64,000 bases of DNA from JASHSH01 sp036490215. GTDB taxonomy: Bacteria > Pseudomonadota > Alphaproteobacteria > Rhodospirillales > Magnetospirillaceae. A program made the translations under genes and the position numbers. Positions 23,415 to 32,677 of this stretch are shown here, one piece after another; position 1 is the first letter of the stretch; each line of letters begins with the position of its first letter. The notes beneath the pieces are model-generated. The model did no database searches. It saw only the letters and a program-made list of their open reading frames with translations, and was not told the origin of the DNA. The stretch is from assembly GCA_036490215.1 (NCBI GenBank), contig DASXEH010000034.1, forward strand, positions 107,023 to 171,022, given 5' to 3'.

Positions 23415-24482
23415 CTATCGCCGCTCCGCCGGCGGTGCGCCGACAAGCCGGTTCCAGCCATCCTCGATCACACCCGCAAAGCCACGCGGCCACGCGGTGG
23501 GGCGGCCTAACCGTGGCCAGATGTCGAGCAACAGGCCGATCGGACCCCGCGGCAGCATCTTCGGCCGGCCCAGCCGTTCCCAGATGTCCTTGAGCACACC
23601 GGTCACGCCTTCGGGCACGAAGTAGACGATGGCCATGAACACCAAGCCGAGGAGCACACTGAACCAGAATGGGAACTCGACCTGCAGCCACTCGGAAAGC
23701 GCGATCAGCGGAATGATGCCGAGCAACGGCCCCCACAGCATGTGCATGCCGCCCAGGAAGGCCATGATCACCACCTGGAACGAGGTCAGGGGGTTGAAAG
23801 CGAAGTTAGGATTGATGAAGCCGAAGCGCGGCGCCATGATCGCGCCGACCAAGGTCATGAACGCGGCCGAGATGACGAAAGCGGTCACCTTGGTCACGGC
23901 GACATTGATGCCGACTTGGCGTGCGACCGTCTCGTCCTCGCCGATCACCAGCAAGGCCACACCCAGTCGGGATCGCCGCAGCCACCATCCCACCAGGAAC
24001 ACGATCACCGCCAGACCCAGCAGATGTTCGTATATCTGCGGCGTGTCGAAATGCACCCGGACATAGCGGCCCATCGTGTGGGTCTTGTTGATCTCCCACC
24101 AGATCATCAATTCGCGAATCATCTCGGACAGGCCGAAACTGAAGATCACGAAGAACATCCCGGCGATACGCAGGGTGAGCACGCCGACCACGAGCGCCAC
24201 CGCTGCACCGACCGCGGTCGCCACGGCGAACGTCGCGTAAAGCGGCATGACCTTGATCAGCATCGCCACCGTATACATGCCGATGCCGAAAAACGCCGAA
24301 GTGGCCAGTGAGACGAGCCTTGTGGTGCCCGAGAACAAAGTCCAGGCGATCGTCAGGACCACATAGCTCATGAGGTTGACCATCAGCGAGAGCTGATAGT
24401 CCGACACAAGCCATGGAACCACCGCGAAGATCGCCAGGATCAGGAGAAGCGCGATGCCATAGGTCCAGCGCCGACGCGTCAT
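23415..24482 (-). CDS. livM: LIV-type ABC permease LivM with repeated C-terminal tail (cluster 2)
   Basis: 355 residues from the ATG at 24482 (4-nt overlap with livH). The permease core has about ten membrane segments with LFSGTTRLVSLATSAFFG and FLGGMHMLWGPLLG motifs. After the last segment (VFMAIVYFVPEG) the protein carries about 65 unusual residues built from three imperfect repeats of about 21 residues, around DIWERLGRP, DIWPRLGRP and DGWNRLVGA. The tail should be cytoplasmic; its role is unknown. Confidence 0.9.
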   Translation of the reverse strand: MTRRRWTYGIALLLILAIFAVVPWLVSDYQLSLMVNLMSYVVLTIAWTLFSGTTRLVSLATSAFFGIGMYTVAMLIKVMPLYATFAVATAVGAAVALVVGVLTLRIAGMFFVIFSFGLSEMIRELMIWWEINKTHTMGRYVRVHFDTPQIYEHLLGLAVIVFLVGWWLRRSRLGVALLVIGEDETVARQVGINVAVTKVTAFVISAAFMTLVGAIMAPRFGFINPNFAFNPLTSFQVVIMAFLGGMHMLWGPLLGIIPLIALSEWLQVEFPFWFSVLLGLVFMAIVYFVPEGVTGVLKDIWERLGRPKMLPRGPIGLLLDIWPRLGRPTAWPRGFAGVIEDGWNRLVGAPPAERR

Positions 24483-25348
24483 GGCGTTCCGAACAGCCCG
24501 CGCGGGCGAATGACCAGGACGATCAGGAACAGGGCATACGCAACGGCAAGCGTCAGCCCCGCATCGATGAAATAGGTGCAAAGCGCCTCGGCCACGCCAA
24601 GCATGATGCCGGCCACTAAGCTGCCGGCCATGTTGCCGACGCCACCCATCACGACGACGACCAGCGCCTTCATGGTGAAGTCGATGCCGATCGCGGGATT
24701 GAATGACAGGAAAGTACTGACCAACGTGCCTGCCGCGGCGACCAGCGCGCCGCCGGTCGCAAAGGCCAGACCCGACATCGCCGAGACATCGACACCGACC
24801 AACCGCGCGCCCACCGGATCGATCGCCAGCGCGCGCAAGACGCTACCGAAGCAGGTGCGCTTAAGGACGAACCAGATGACGCCGCCGAAGACACAGGCCA
24901 CTGCAAAAGCGACCACGCGATTCAGGGCGAAGGTGTAGCCGATGATTTGCACCGGCTCGCCGAGGAAGGTGTAGAAGCGGTCATCGGCCGTGAAGACGAG
25001 GGTGGCCGCGCCACGCAAAACGAAGAGAAGGCCGAAGGTGGCGAGAATCGACTCGCCTTCCAAAGCCTCGCGCGTGCGGGCGCGGCGCACGAGCGGGATC
25101 ATCAGCACGCGATAGACCAGCCAGTTGGCGCCGAAGGTCACCGGCACGGACAAGATCAATCCGGCGATCGGGTTGATCTCGCCAAGCGTGAACATCCAGA
25201 AGGCGGCGAAAGCCGCGCCCATCAGGAATTCGCCATAGGCGAGATTCACGATGCGGGCGACGCCGTATTGCAGATTGAAGCCGATCGCGATCAGGGCATA
25301 GAGCCCGCCCAGAATCACGCCGCCCAGAATGACTTCGATGACCGACAT
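24479..25348 (-). CDS. livH: LIV-type ABC permease LivH (cluster 2)
   Basis: 289 residues, with the LivH opening GGVILGGLYALIAIGFNLQYG, IVNLAYGEF and the later VVVMGGVGNMAGSLVAG segment. It overlaps livM by 4 nt (ATGA). It is separated from the binding-protein gene by 105 bp that contain a strong hairpin. Confidence 0.92.
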   Translation of the reverse strand: MSVIEVILGGVILGGLYALIAIGFNLQYGVARIVNLAYGEFLMGAAFAAFWMFTLGEINPIAGLILSVPVTFGANWLVYRVLMIPLVRRARTREALEGESILATFGLLFVLRGAATLVFTADDRFYTFLGEPVQIIGYTFALNRVVAFAVACVFGGVIWFVLKRTCFGSVLRALAIDPVGARLVGVDVSAMSGLAFATGGALVAAAGTLVSTFLSFNPAIGIDFTMKALVVVVMGGVGNMAGSLVAGIMLGVAEALCTYFIDAGLTLAVAYALFLIVLVIRPRGLFGTP

Positions 25349-25388
25349 GCGCGGCTGACCCGAAGCGTCCCCTCATTCGCCCGGAAGC

Positions 25389-25421
25389 GGCCGCCGCCCC
25401 GTTTCGTGCGGGACGGCGGCC
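25389..25421 (-). promoter_or_regulatory. intercistronic hairpin between binding-protein and livH genes
   Basis: GGCCGCCG (25389-25396) pairs perfectly with CGGCGGCC (25414-25421), and four more pairs form inside around a 7-nt loop. No U-run follows on the minus strand, so it is more likely an mRNA-stabilising or attenuating stem that keeps the binding protein in excess over the permease, as in many ABC operons. Confidence 0.65.
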
Positions 25422-25453
25422 TTACGGATTATCCTAAGCTTACGGCGTAGCGG

Positions 25454-26677
25454 TTACCACGCCGGCTTGGGGAAGATGACCGGCTTCGCGCCAGCCATAT
25501 CGCCCGGGGCAATGCCGACGAACTGCCCGTTCTGCCACTGACCCACGCCCCACTGGTGTTCATGGATGTGGGTCTTGAGGTCGATCGGCCCAGAGATCGT
25601 CTGCCACGGCCCACCATTCGCGATAGTGTCGGTCACCTTCTTGCGATCCAGCGTTCCCGCCTTTTCGATCGCCTGTTCGAGGATCTGAAGGCTGGCATAG
25701 GTGAGGGGGCTGGCCCAACCATCCGGCGGATGGCCTGTCACCGCCACCTGACGCTTGTAGTAGTCCATCGCGCCCGGCAGATCGGGGTTCCACCCGCCGA
25801 TCCCGAGCACGCCGTTCGCCTTTTCCTTGAAGGCGCCACCGTATTCGCCGAACGCCGTGCCCACGGCCGTGTAGAAGACCTTCGGGTTGTAGCCCTGAGC
25901 GATGGCCGTACCCGTCAGCATGAACGTATCCGGCGGATAGCTGCCGGCGATGAAGGTGTCGGCACCGGTGCCCTTGGCTTCCTTGATCTCGTTGGTCAGA
26001 TCCTTGGCACCCAGCGGATAGCTCTTTTCCAAGACGATGTCGTAGCCCGACGCCTTCAGCCCGGCGCCGAATCCGGCAGCGAATTCGGCGCCGAACTGGT
26101 CGCCGACGCTAAACAGCACAACCTTGTTGTTGAGCTTGCCTGCCGCCTTTTGCTTATTGAGCACCTCGATCAGCGCGCCGCCGAAATGGGGCGGCTGATT
26201 GAGGAAGAAGAAGGTCGTCGGGTACTGTTTGACGATGTCTTCTTCGTCATTGGAATTGGCGGTCACCGCCAGATCCGGATAGCCGTATTTGGCGAAGATC
26301 GGCGCAGCCGCCAGATTAAAGCCGGTGCTCCAGGGTGGCAGAACGAAATCGACCTTGTCCTGGCTCATCAGCTTTTCTTCGAGCCGCAGCATGGTCTCGG
26401 CATTGCTGGTGTCGTCGTACTGCACCACTTCGACCGGAATCCGTTTGCCGAATTCCTTGACCATGATGCCGCCCTTGTCGTTCACGTCCTTCACCCAAAG
26501 CTGATAGCCGGGCAAAGTCGTGGTCGCGGCGCCCTGGGCGTTGATGCCCGAGAGCGACAGCGCATAACCGATGCGGATCGTCTTCGGTGCATCGGCCGCC
26601 GAGGCGGACGATGCGGCAAGCACACCCGCGGCCGCCAAGGCTGCGAGAGACGTCAAGTATCCCCACTTCCTATTCAT
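25454..26677 (-). CDS. periplasmic substrate-binding protein, LIV family (cluster 2)
   Basis: 407 residues. Sec signal peptide (MNRKWGYLTSLAALAAAGVL, cleavage after ASA) then a peripla_BP_6 domain beginning KTIRIGYALSLSGINAQGA. A GGGAGGA ribosome site precedes the start. It is flanked by the aldehyde dehydrogenase gene upstream and the permease genes downstream, so its ligand may be the precursor of an aldehyde, for example an aromatic compound (inference). Confidence 0.9.
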   Translation of the reverse strand: MNRKWGYLTSLAALAAAGVLAASSASAADAPKTIRIGYALSLSGINAQGAATTTLPGYQLWVKDVNDKGGIMVKEFGKRIPVEVVQYDDTSNAETMLRLEEKLMSQDKVDFVLPPWSTGFNLAAAPIFAKYGYPDLAVTANSNDEEDIVKQYPTTFFFLNQPPHFGGALIEVLNKQKAAGKLNNKVVLFSVGDQFGAEFAAGFGAGLKASGYDIVLEKSYPLGAKDLTNEIKEAKGTGADTFIAGSYPPDTFMLTGTAIAQGYNPKVFYTAVGTAFGEYGGAFKEKANGVLGIGGWNPDLPGAMDYYKRQVAVTGHPPDGWASPLTYASLQILEQAIEKAGTLDRKKVTDTIANGGPWQTISGPIDLKTHIHEHQWGVGQWQNGQFVGIAPGDMAGAKPVIFPKPAW

Positions 26678-26701
26678 TGCGTTCCTCCCACCGTTATCGT
26701 T

Positions 26702-26746
26702 TTTGGCTTTTTGCCAAATTTTCTAATGACGCATCCTCGGCGTCAT
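26702..26746 (-). promoter_or_regulatory. pair of hairpins between aldehyde dehydrogenase and binding-protein genes
   Basis: ATGACGC-N7-GCGTCAT (26726-26746) and TTTGGC-N5-GCCAAA (26702-26718) are perfect stems in the 132-bp gap. Reading leftward they precede the binding-protein RBS. The short stems without a long U-tract suggest partial termination or mRNA processing rather than a strong terminator. Confidence 0.5.
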
Positions 26747-26809
26747 TCCCCGCTTGCGTATACGCCGGGCGCAGGCTGGCCCGTCGGACAAAACTATGCG
26801 CCTCACCCC

Positions 26810-28285
26810 TTAGAATGGATAGGGGTTCGGCTTTTCCTTGATCGTCACCCATTGCCACTGGGTGAATTCCTCAAAGCTGGCCGGTCCACCGATGCGGGTG
26901 CCATTGCCCGAGGCGCCATTGCCGCCAAACGGGATGTGCGGCTCGTCGCCTACGGTCTGATCGTTGATGTGCAGCAGACCGGTGTTGAGCCGGTTGCCGA
27001 CCGCTAGGGCGCGCCCGACCGAAGCCGAGAACACGCCGGCCGAAAGCCCATACTCGTTGGCGGTGGCCAGCGCGACAGCTTCGTCATCGGTCTTGAATGA
27101 CGCGACAGCGGCGACCGGCCCGAACACTTCTTCCTCGAAGGCGCGCATGCCGGGCTTCACGCCGGTCAACACGGTGGGACGATAGAAGGGGCCGTCGAAG
27201 GTGCCGCCGGCAGCCAGCTTGGCCCCGGCCTTCACCGTATCGGTGACGATGCCGTGGATGCGCTCGACCTGCTTCTTGTTGATGATCGGCCCCAGCGCGA
27301 CCTGGCCCAGCGGATCGCCGACCGGGAGATGCTTCGCCTTGGCCACCAGCTTCTCGACCAGCTTCTCGACGATCGACTCGTGCGCGAGCACCAATCCGGT
27401 GGTCATGCAGATCTGCCCCTGATGGAACCACGCTCCGAATGCGATCGCGGAGGCAGCGGGATCGAGGTCGGCGTCCTCAAGCACGATCACCGCGTTCTTG
27501 CCGCCCAGTTCCAACTGCACCTTCTTCAGGTTCTTGCCGGCCAGTTCGCCGATGCGGCGCCCCACCGGGCTCGAGCCCGTAAAGGAGATCATCGCGATAT
27601 TCGGATCTTCGCACATCGCTTCGCCGGCTTCGGCGCCGCCGGGCAAAACCTGCAGCACGCCCTTGGGCAGGCCGGCTTCCTCGAACACACGCGCGATGAT
27701 GAAACCGCCGGTGATCGGCGTGCGCGGATCGGGCTTCAGCACGACCGCATTGCCGACGGCCAGGGCAGGGCCCACCGCGCGCGACGAGAGGATGAGCGGG
27801 AAGTTGAAGGGTGAGATGATGCCGATCACGCCGCGCGGCTGGCGCCGCGCCATGCTGATGCGGCCCGGATCGGACGGCAGAACCAAGCCCTGCGGCTCGG
27901 TGCACATCGCGGCGGCGCGGTGCAGCATCTGGGCGACGAGATGGATTTCGAAGCCGGCCTTGGCCGGGATGGCGCCGGTCTCACGCGCGATCCAGGGGAT
28001 CAACTCGTCCTGATTCGCTTCGAGGATCTCGGCGGCCTTGCGCACAATGGCGGCGCGTTTCTCATAGGGAGTCGCGGCCCATTCCGGCTGCACCTTGCGG
28101 GCGGCGGCGGCGGCGGCCCGAATATCGGCGGCGCCTGCATTGCCGACCTGGGTGAGGACGCTGCCATTGGCAGGCTCGAGCACGTCGATCGCCCCGCCTT
28201 GAGGCGATTGCCATTCGCCGCCGAAGATCCGGCCACGCCAGTTGGATTCGATCAGGAATTTCGGTGTCGGGGCGTTCATCGCCAT
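26810..28285 (-). CDS. NAD(P)-dependent aldehyde dehydrogenase (benzaldehyde-type)
   Basis: 491 residues of the ALDH superfamily. The catalytic Cys is in HQGQICMTTG and the general-base Glu in VQLELGGKNA; FTGSSPVGRRIGELAG and GVIGIISPFNFPL are cofactor and structural motifs. The overall style resembles benzaldehyde/vanillin dehydrogenases (DUF-free, about 490 residues), oxidising an aldehyde to an acid in the cytoplasm. It precedes the LIV-2 genes on the same strand and may share their promoter, suggesting an uptake-plus-oxidation unit. The exact aldehyde is not determinable. A second ATG lies two codons in. Confidence 0.88.
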   Translation of the reverse strand: MAMNAPTPKFLIESNWRGRIFGGEWQSPQGGAIDVLEPANGSVLTQVGNAGAADIRAAAAAARKVQPEWAATPYEKRAAIVRKAAEILEANQDELIPWIARETGAIPAKAGFEIHLVAQMLHRAAAMCTEPQGLVLPSDPGRISMARRQPRGVIGIISPFNFPLILSSRAVGPALAVGNAVVLKPDPRTPITGGFIIARVFEEAGLPKGVLQVLPGGAEAGEAMCEDPNIAMISFTGSSPVGRRIGELAGKNLKKVQLELGGKNAVIVLEDADLDPAASAIAFGAWFHQGQICMTTGLVLAHESIVEKLVEKLVAKAKHLPVGDPLGQVALGPIINKKQVERIHGIVTDTVKAGAKLAAGGTFDGPFYRPTVLTGVKPGMRAFEEEVFGPVAAVASFKTDDEAVALATANEYGLSAGVFSASVGRALAVGNRLNTGLLHINDQTVGDEPHIPFGGNGASGNGTRIGGPASFEEFTQWQWVTIKEKPNPYPF

Positions 28286-28482
28286 TCCTCCCTGGAATTA
28301 TTTGATGATATTGGTTATCGCTATATTGGCCTGAACGGAGCGGACAGTCCAAGCAGCCCATATTGTATCCATTGGGCGCTTCGACAAACAAGTTAGTTCG
28401 TTTGGCACAAAACGAATTTCAGATGACGCCGGCGCGACTTGGACCTGCGGTTGCGCGGCCAAGGTATCTGTGGCAAAGGGCG

Positions 28483-29385
28483 ATGATGAACGCGCCGAAA
28501 GAAGCCCCGCCGCCCGGATCGGGCATCGCCCATATCATCCAGCCCCATGCCCGTGACCTCGGTGACGGTTTTATCGTCGCGCGGATGCTGCCCGCGATCG
28601 AGAAACGGATGGTCGGGCCCTTCGTGTTTCTCGATCAGTTCGGACCGGTGACCTTCGCGCCGGGCAAAGTCGCCGATGTGCGACCGCATCCACATATCGG
28701 TCTCGCCACCGTCACCTATATGTTCGAAGGCGAGATCATGCACCGCGACAGTATCGGCTCGGCGCAGGTCATTCGCGCGGGCGAGGTCAATCTGATGACC
28801 GCCGGCCGCGGCATCGCCCACTCCGAACGCACACCCGAGCATCTGCGCGATACCGAGCGCACACAGTTTGGCTTGCAGTTCTGGGTCGGATTGCCGACCG
28901 CGCTCGAAGAGATGCCGGCGGCCTTCGCGCATCATGGTGCCGACGAATTACCGAAGCTGGATGTCGGCGATGTAAAGGCGCGCCTGGTGCTCGGCACCTT
29001 CATGGGCCAGCGTTCGCCGGTCGTGACGGCCAGCGAGACTCTGCTGGTCGATATCGATCTACCGGCGGGCGGCCGCTTTACCGTGCCGGCCTCACACAAA
29101 GAGCGCGCCATTCAAGTTGTCACTGGCGCGATCACGGTCGGCGGGGCACAAATCGGCGCGCCGCGTCTCGCGGTTCTTGAAGAGGGCCGCGAAGTCGTGT
29201 TCCAAGCCGATGCGTCGGCACGTTGCGTGGTGTTAGGCGGCGACCCGCTCGACGGGCCGCGACATCTGTGGTGGAACTTCGTCTCCTCGTCCAAAGAGCG
29301 GATCGAGCAGGCGAAAGTCGATTGGAAAGAAGGCCGCTTCGCGACCATCGCCGGCGAAACCGAATTCATTCCTTTACCTGAATGA
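28483..29385 (+). CDS. pirin family protein
   Basis: 300 residues from the ATG at 28483 (ATG at 28486 is equally possible); the frame is open further upstream, but the pirin fold starts soon after. The N-terminal cupin contains the conserved metal ligands in VRPHPHIGLATVTYMFEGEI and MHRDSIG, and the family motif GRGIAHSERTP. Pirins are cupin proteins with quercetinase or redox-sensing roles; the bacterial function is not settled. It overlaps the mltB-like gene by 4 nt. Confidence 0.9.
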   Translation: MMNAPKEAPPPGSGIAHIIQPHARDLGDGFIVARMLPAIEKRMVGPFVFLDQFGPVTFAPGKVADVRPHPHIGLATVTYMFEGEIMHRDSIGSAQVIRAGEVNLMTAGRGIAHSERTPEHLRDTERTQFGLQFWVGLPTALEEMPAAFAHHGADELPKLDVGDVKARLVLGTFMGQRSPVVTASETLLVDIDLPAGGRFTVPASHKERAIQVVTGAITVGGAQIGAPRLAVLEEGREVVFQADASARCVVLGGDPLDGPRHLWWNFVSSSKERIEQAKVDWKEGRFATIAGETEFIPLPE

Positions 29386-30425
29386 GCCTCATGAATCGTA
29401 TTGCTCCGTGCCTCCTTGCCCTTATCGTCGGGCTGAGCGTCGTTCCCGCTTGGGCCGACAACCAGCCGGCGCCGGCGACACCGGCCGTCACTGCGCCTCT
29501 GCCGCCAGCCAAGCCTGACTTCGGACAATGGCTGCAGGACCTGCGCGCCGAAGCGCTCAAAAAGGGCATCCGCGACGCAACGCTGAACGAGGCGCTCAAC
29601 GGCCTTCAGCCGATCGACAAGGTGCTCGATTTCGACAAGCGCCAACCCGAATTCACGCTCACCCTCGATCAATATCTCTCCCACGTCCTGACGCCGGAGA
29701 AGATCGCTCAGGGCAAAAAGCTCCTGCATCTGCACTACAAGCTGCTGGACAAGATTTTCCTGCGTTATCACGTGCCGCCACAGACCATCGTCGCGCTATG
29801 GGGCATCGAGAGCGGCTTCGGCAAGAATATCGGCAGCTATCCCGTCGTGCAGTCGCTGGCCACGCTCGCCTATGACGGCCGGCGCAGCCAATACTTCCGC
29901 ACCGAGCTGATCAACGCGCTGACGATCGTCGATCACGGCGCGACGCCGCAGCAGATGCGCGGCAGCTGGGCCGGCGCCATGGGGCAATGCCAGTTCATGC
30001 CCTCGACCTATCTCAAATACGCGCAGAAGTGGGAAGGCGAAGGGACGGCCGATATCTGGACCGACCCGGCCGACATCTTCGCCTCGGCCGCCAACTATCT
30101 CGGCAGCGTCGGCTGGGATCCGCATCAGAGCTGGGGGCGACCGGTGCTACTGCCGGCCAATTTCGATAAATCGCAGCTCGGCCTGTCGATGAAGAAGACG
30201 GTCCGCGAATGGGCCAAGCTCGGCATCCGCCGCGCCGACGGCAAGCCGCTGCCCAAGAGTGACCTCGAAGCCTCGCTGGTCACCGCCGATCCCGGCCGCG
30301 ACGCCACGGGACAGGGGCCGCCGTTCCTCGTTTACGACAATTTCCGGACCTATATGAATTGGAACCGGTCGGTTTTCTTCGGGGTGGCCGCCGGCACCCT
30401 TGCCGATCGCATCGCAAGCCGTTAA
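29382..30425 (+). CDS. mltB: lytic murein transglycosylase, MltB type
   Basis: 347 residues with an N-terminal signal (NRIAPCLLALIVGLSVVPAWA). The SLT_2 domain carries the catalytic Glu in WGIESGFGKNIGSY and the following GSWAGAMGQCQFMPSTYL motif. It cleaves peptidoglycan glycan strands with 1,6-anhydro product in the periplasm. No lipobox, so it is the soluble type. ATGA overlap with the pirin gene; rlpA and dacA follow, forming a cell-wall group. Confidence 0.92.
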   Translation: MSLMNRIAPCLLALIVGLSVVPAWADNQPAPATPAVTAPLPPAKPDFGQWLQDLRAEALKKGIRDATLNEALNGLQPIDKVLDFDKRQPEFTLTLDQYLSHVLTPEKIAQGKKLLHLHYKLLDKIFLRYHVPPQTIVALWGIESGFGKNIGSYPVVQSLATLAYDGRRSQYFRTELINALTIVDHGATPQQMRGSWAGAMGQCQFMPSTYLKYAQKWEGEGTADIWTDPADIFASAANYLGSVGWDPHQSWGRPVLLPANFDKSQLGLSMKKTVREWAKLGIRRADGKPLPKSDLEASLVTADPGRDATGQGPPFLVYDNFRTYMNWNRSVFFGVAAGTLADRIASR

Positions 30426-30464
30426 TCTACAACATCTACTGCGGCTTCGGTGGGTTACCACAAT

Positions 30465-31448
30465 ATGCTGGGCGCGAAACTCGGGTTACGCCTGCTGCTC
30501 CTCATAGCGGGCTGTGCGCTCCTGGCTAATTGTTCTGAGACCAAATTCGCCTCGATGGCGGTCAAGGAGATCAGCTCGCCGAACGCGCCACCGGGTCAGG
30601 GTCACGGCGTCTACAAGGTTGGTGAGCCCTATCAAATCGCCGGCGTCTGGTACTACCCAGCCGAGGATTACAATTACGACGAGACCGGCATCGCCTCGTG
30701 GTACGGGCCGAATTTCCACGGCAAGTTCACCGCCAATGGCGAAGTCTATGACCAGAATGACGTGACGGCCGCGCATCGCACGTTGCCGATGCCGTCGATC
30801 GTGCGCGTCACCAATCTCGAGAACGGACGCTCGCTGATCGTGCGCATCAACGATCGCGGCCCCTATGCGCACAATCGCATCATCGATCTCTCGCGCCGCT
30901 CGGCACAGCTGCTTGGTGTCCTCGACAACGGCACGGCGCGCGTGCGCGTCCAGATCATGGCCGACGACAGCCGCGCCTTGGCTATGCAGCTGAAGGGTGG
31001 CCAGCAGCCTGAATTGGTGGCGTCCGCCGCAGCGCCGCGCGATCAGGTTCAGGCCGAGACGCTGCCGGCGCCAGGCAGCACTGAGAAGCCAAAGCCCGTT
31101 ACGCCCGTGAAGCCCGCGGTGGCCCCGGCTGCAGCCGCACCGCCGCCGCCCGCGACGACGTCGGCACTCGATGGCGCGCAGCTCGCGAAGCAACAAGTGC
31201 AGACGGTCCCCGTCAAGGCGACACAGATTTTCATACAGGCTGGCGCATTTCAGAAATTCGACAACGCCCACCGGCTGAGCGCCTTACTTTCGCCATTCGG
31301 CCCCACGAATGTCACACAGGTCACAATCAAGGGTGGGCTCATGTTCCGGGTACGGCTCGGACCGATCAAAACGGTCGATGAAGCCGATGCCCTCTTGGAA
31401 CGGGTGATCGGCGCGGGGCATCCCGATGCGCGGATCATCGTCGACTGA
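30465..31448 (+). CDS. rlpA: septal-ring RlpA-like lipoprotein transglycosylase with SPOR domain
   Basis: 327 residues from the ATG at 30465 (a GTG at 30450 would add five). A signal with lipobox LIAGC marks a lipoprotein. The double-psi beta-barrel covers about 65-165 (GIASWYGPNFHGKFTANGE; VRINDRGPYAHNRIIDLS, with the catalytic Asp). A Pro/Ala-rich linker leads to a C-terminal SPOR domain (about 250-327; FIQAGAFQKFDNAHRLSALL) that targets denuded septal glycan. Next to dacA, as in most alphaproteobacteria. Confidence 0.92.
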   Translation: MLGAKLGLRLLLLIAGCALLANCSETKFASMAVKEISSPNAPPGQGHGVYKVGEPYQIAGVWYYPAEDYNYDETGIASWYGPNFHGKFTANGEVYDQNDVTAAHRTLPMPSIVRVTNLENGRSLIVRINDRGPYAHNRIIDLSRRSAQLLGVLDNGTARVRVQIMADDSRALAMQLKGGQQPELVASAAAPRDQVQAETLPAPGSTEKPKPVTPVKPAVAPAAAAPPPPATTSALDGAQLAKQQVQTVPVKATQIFIQAGAFQKFDNAHRLSALLSPFGPTNVTQVTIKGGLMFRVRLGPIKTVDEADALLERVIGAGHPDARIIVD

Positions 31449-31492
31449 TCGTCCGCACCGTTAAGCGCTGCGCGAAAGAAAGCAAGGAGACA

Positions 31493-32674
31493 ATGGCTAT
31501 TTTCAAATCGATTGCAGGCCGCCCGGTTGCGGCTCTGACCCTGAGCGCCGCGATGGCGGCGGTCCTTATATGCGGCGCGTCGATGCCGGCCGCCGCCGAC
31601 ACCATCACTACCGCAGCCAAAGAAGCGATTGTCATCGACTTCAATACGGGCACGGTGCTGCTCGACAAGAACGCCGAAGACGAGATGGTGCCCTCGTCGA
31701 TGAGCAAGCTGATGACCGTCTACATGGTCTTCGAGCAACTCAAGAAGGGTTCGCTCAAACTGACCGACAAGCTCTCCGTCAGCGAGACCGCTTGGAAGCG
31801 CCACTACAAGACCGGCGAGTCGCTGATGTTCCTTCCGGTGAATTCGCAAGTGTCGGTCGAAGAGCTGCTGAAAGGCGTGATCGTCCAGTCGGGCAACGAC
31901 GCGTGTTCGGTGCTGGCCGAGGGTCTGGCCGGCAGCGAACAGGCTTTCGCCGAGCGCGAGACCAAGCGCGCCGCGGAAATCGGCCTGCTGCATAGCCAGT
32001 TCAAGAATGCGAGCGGTGTGCCCGAACCGGGCCATTACATGACCGCGCATGATCTGGCCACCTTGGCCATGCATCTGATCAGGGACTTCCCCGAATACTA
32101 CTCGATGTTCGACGAGCGGAAGTTCGTCTTCAACAACATCAATCAGGACAACCGCAACCCGCTCTTCTACCGCAACGTCGAAGGCGCCGACGGTCTCAAG
32201 ACCGGCCATACCGAGGAGGGCGGCTACGGCATGACCGGCTCGGCCATACGCAATGGCCGGCGTATCATCGTGGTCGTCAATGGCTTGACCAGCATCAAGG
32301 CGCGCGCCGATGAGTCGCAGAACCTGATGGAGTGGGGGTTCCGCGAATTCGACGATCGTCATCTGTTCAAGGCGGGCGATTCGGTCGGCGATGCCGATGT
32401 CTGGCTGGGCCAGACGCCGACCGTGCCTGTCATCGCGGCAGCCGATGTCTTCGCCACCGTGCCGCGTAGCGCCGCCAACGATCTGAAGGTGACAGCCAAT
32501 TACGACGCACCGATTCCGGCTCCGGTCAAGAAAGGCCAGAAGGTCGGCACCCTGACCATCGATGTGCCGAATATGGGCCAGCAGAAGGTCGATCTACTCG
32601 CCGGTGGCGATGTCGAACGGCTGGGCACCTTCGGCCGCATCATGGCCGCCGCCAAGCACGTTCTGGGGGGGTGA
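31493..32674 (+). CDS. dacA: D-alanyl-D-alanine carboxypeptidase (PBP5/6 type)
   Basis: 393 residues with a signal peptide. Penicillin-binding motifs are complete: SMSK in VPSSMSKLMTVYM, SGN in VQSGNDACSV, and KTG in DGLKTGHTEEGGYG. The C-terminal PBP5-like beta domain (PVKKGQKVGTLTID) follows. It trims the terminal D-Ala of peptidoglycan pentapeptides. A GGAG precedes the start; tmk follows 3 nt later, so transcription is coupled. Confidence 0.93.
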   Translation: MAIFKSIAGRPVAALTLSAAMAAVLICGASMPAAADTITTAAKEAIVIDFNTGTVLLDKNAEDEMVPSSMSKLMTVYMVFEQLKKGSLKLTDKLSVSETAWKRHYKTGESLMFLPVNSQVSVEELLKGVIVQSGNDACSVLAEGLAGSEQAFAERETKRAAEIGLLHSQFKNASGVPEPGHYMTAHDLATLAMHLIRDFPEYYSMFDERKFVFNNINQDNRNPLFYRNVEGADGLKTGHTEEGGYGMTGSAIRNGRRIIVVVNGLTSIKARADESQNLMEWGFREFDDRHLFKAGDSVGDADVWLGQTPTVPVIAAADVFATVPRSAANDLKVTANYDAPIPAPVKKGQKVGTLTIDVPNMGQQKVDLLAGGDVERLGTFGRIMAAAKHVLGG

Positions 32675-32677
32675 GCG

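Noticed and set aside
25556..27007. A 483-codon plus-strand frame
   Set aside because: Antisense to the binding-protein gene and part of the aldehyde dehydrogenase gene; no domain, Arg/Gly-rich translation.
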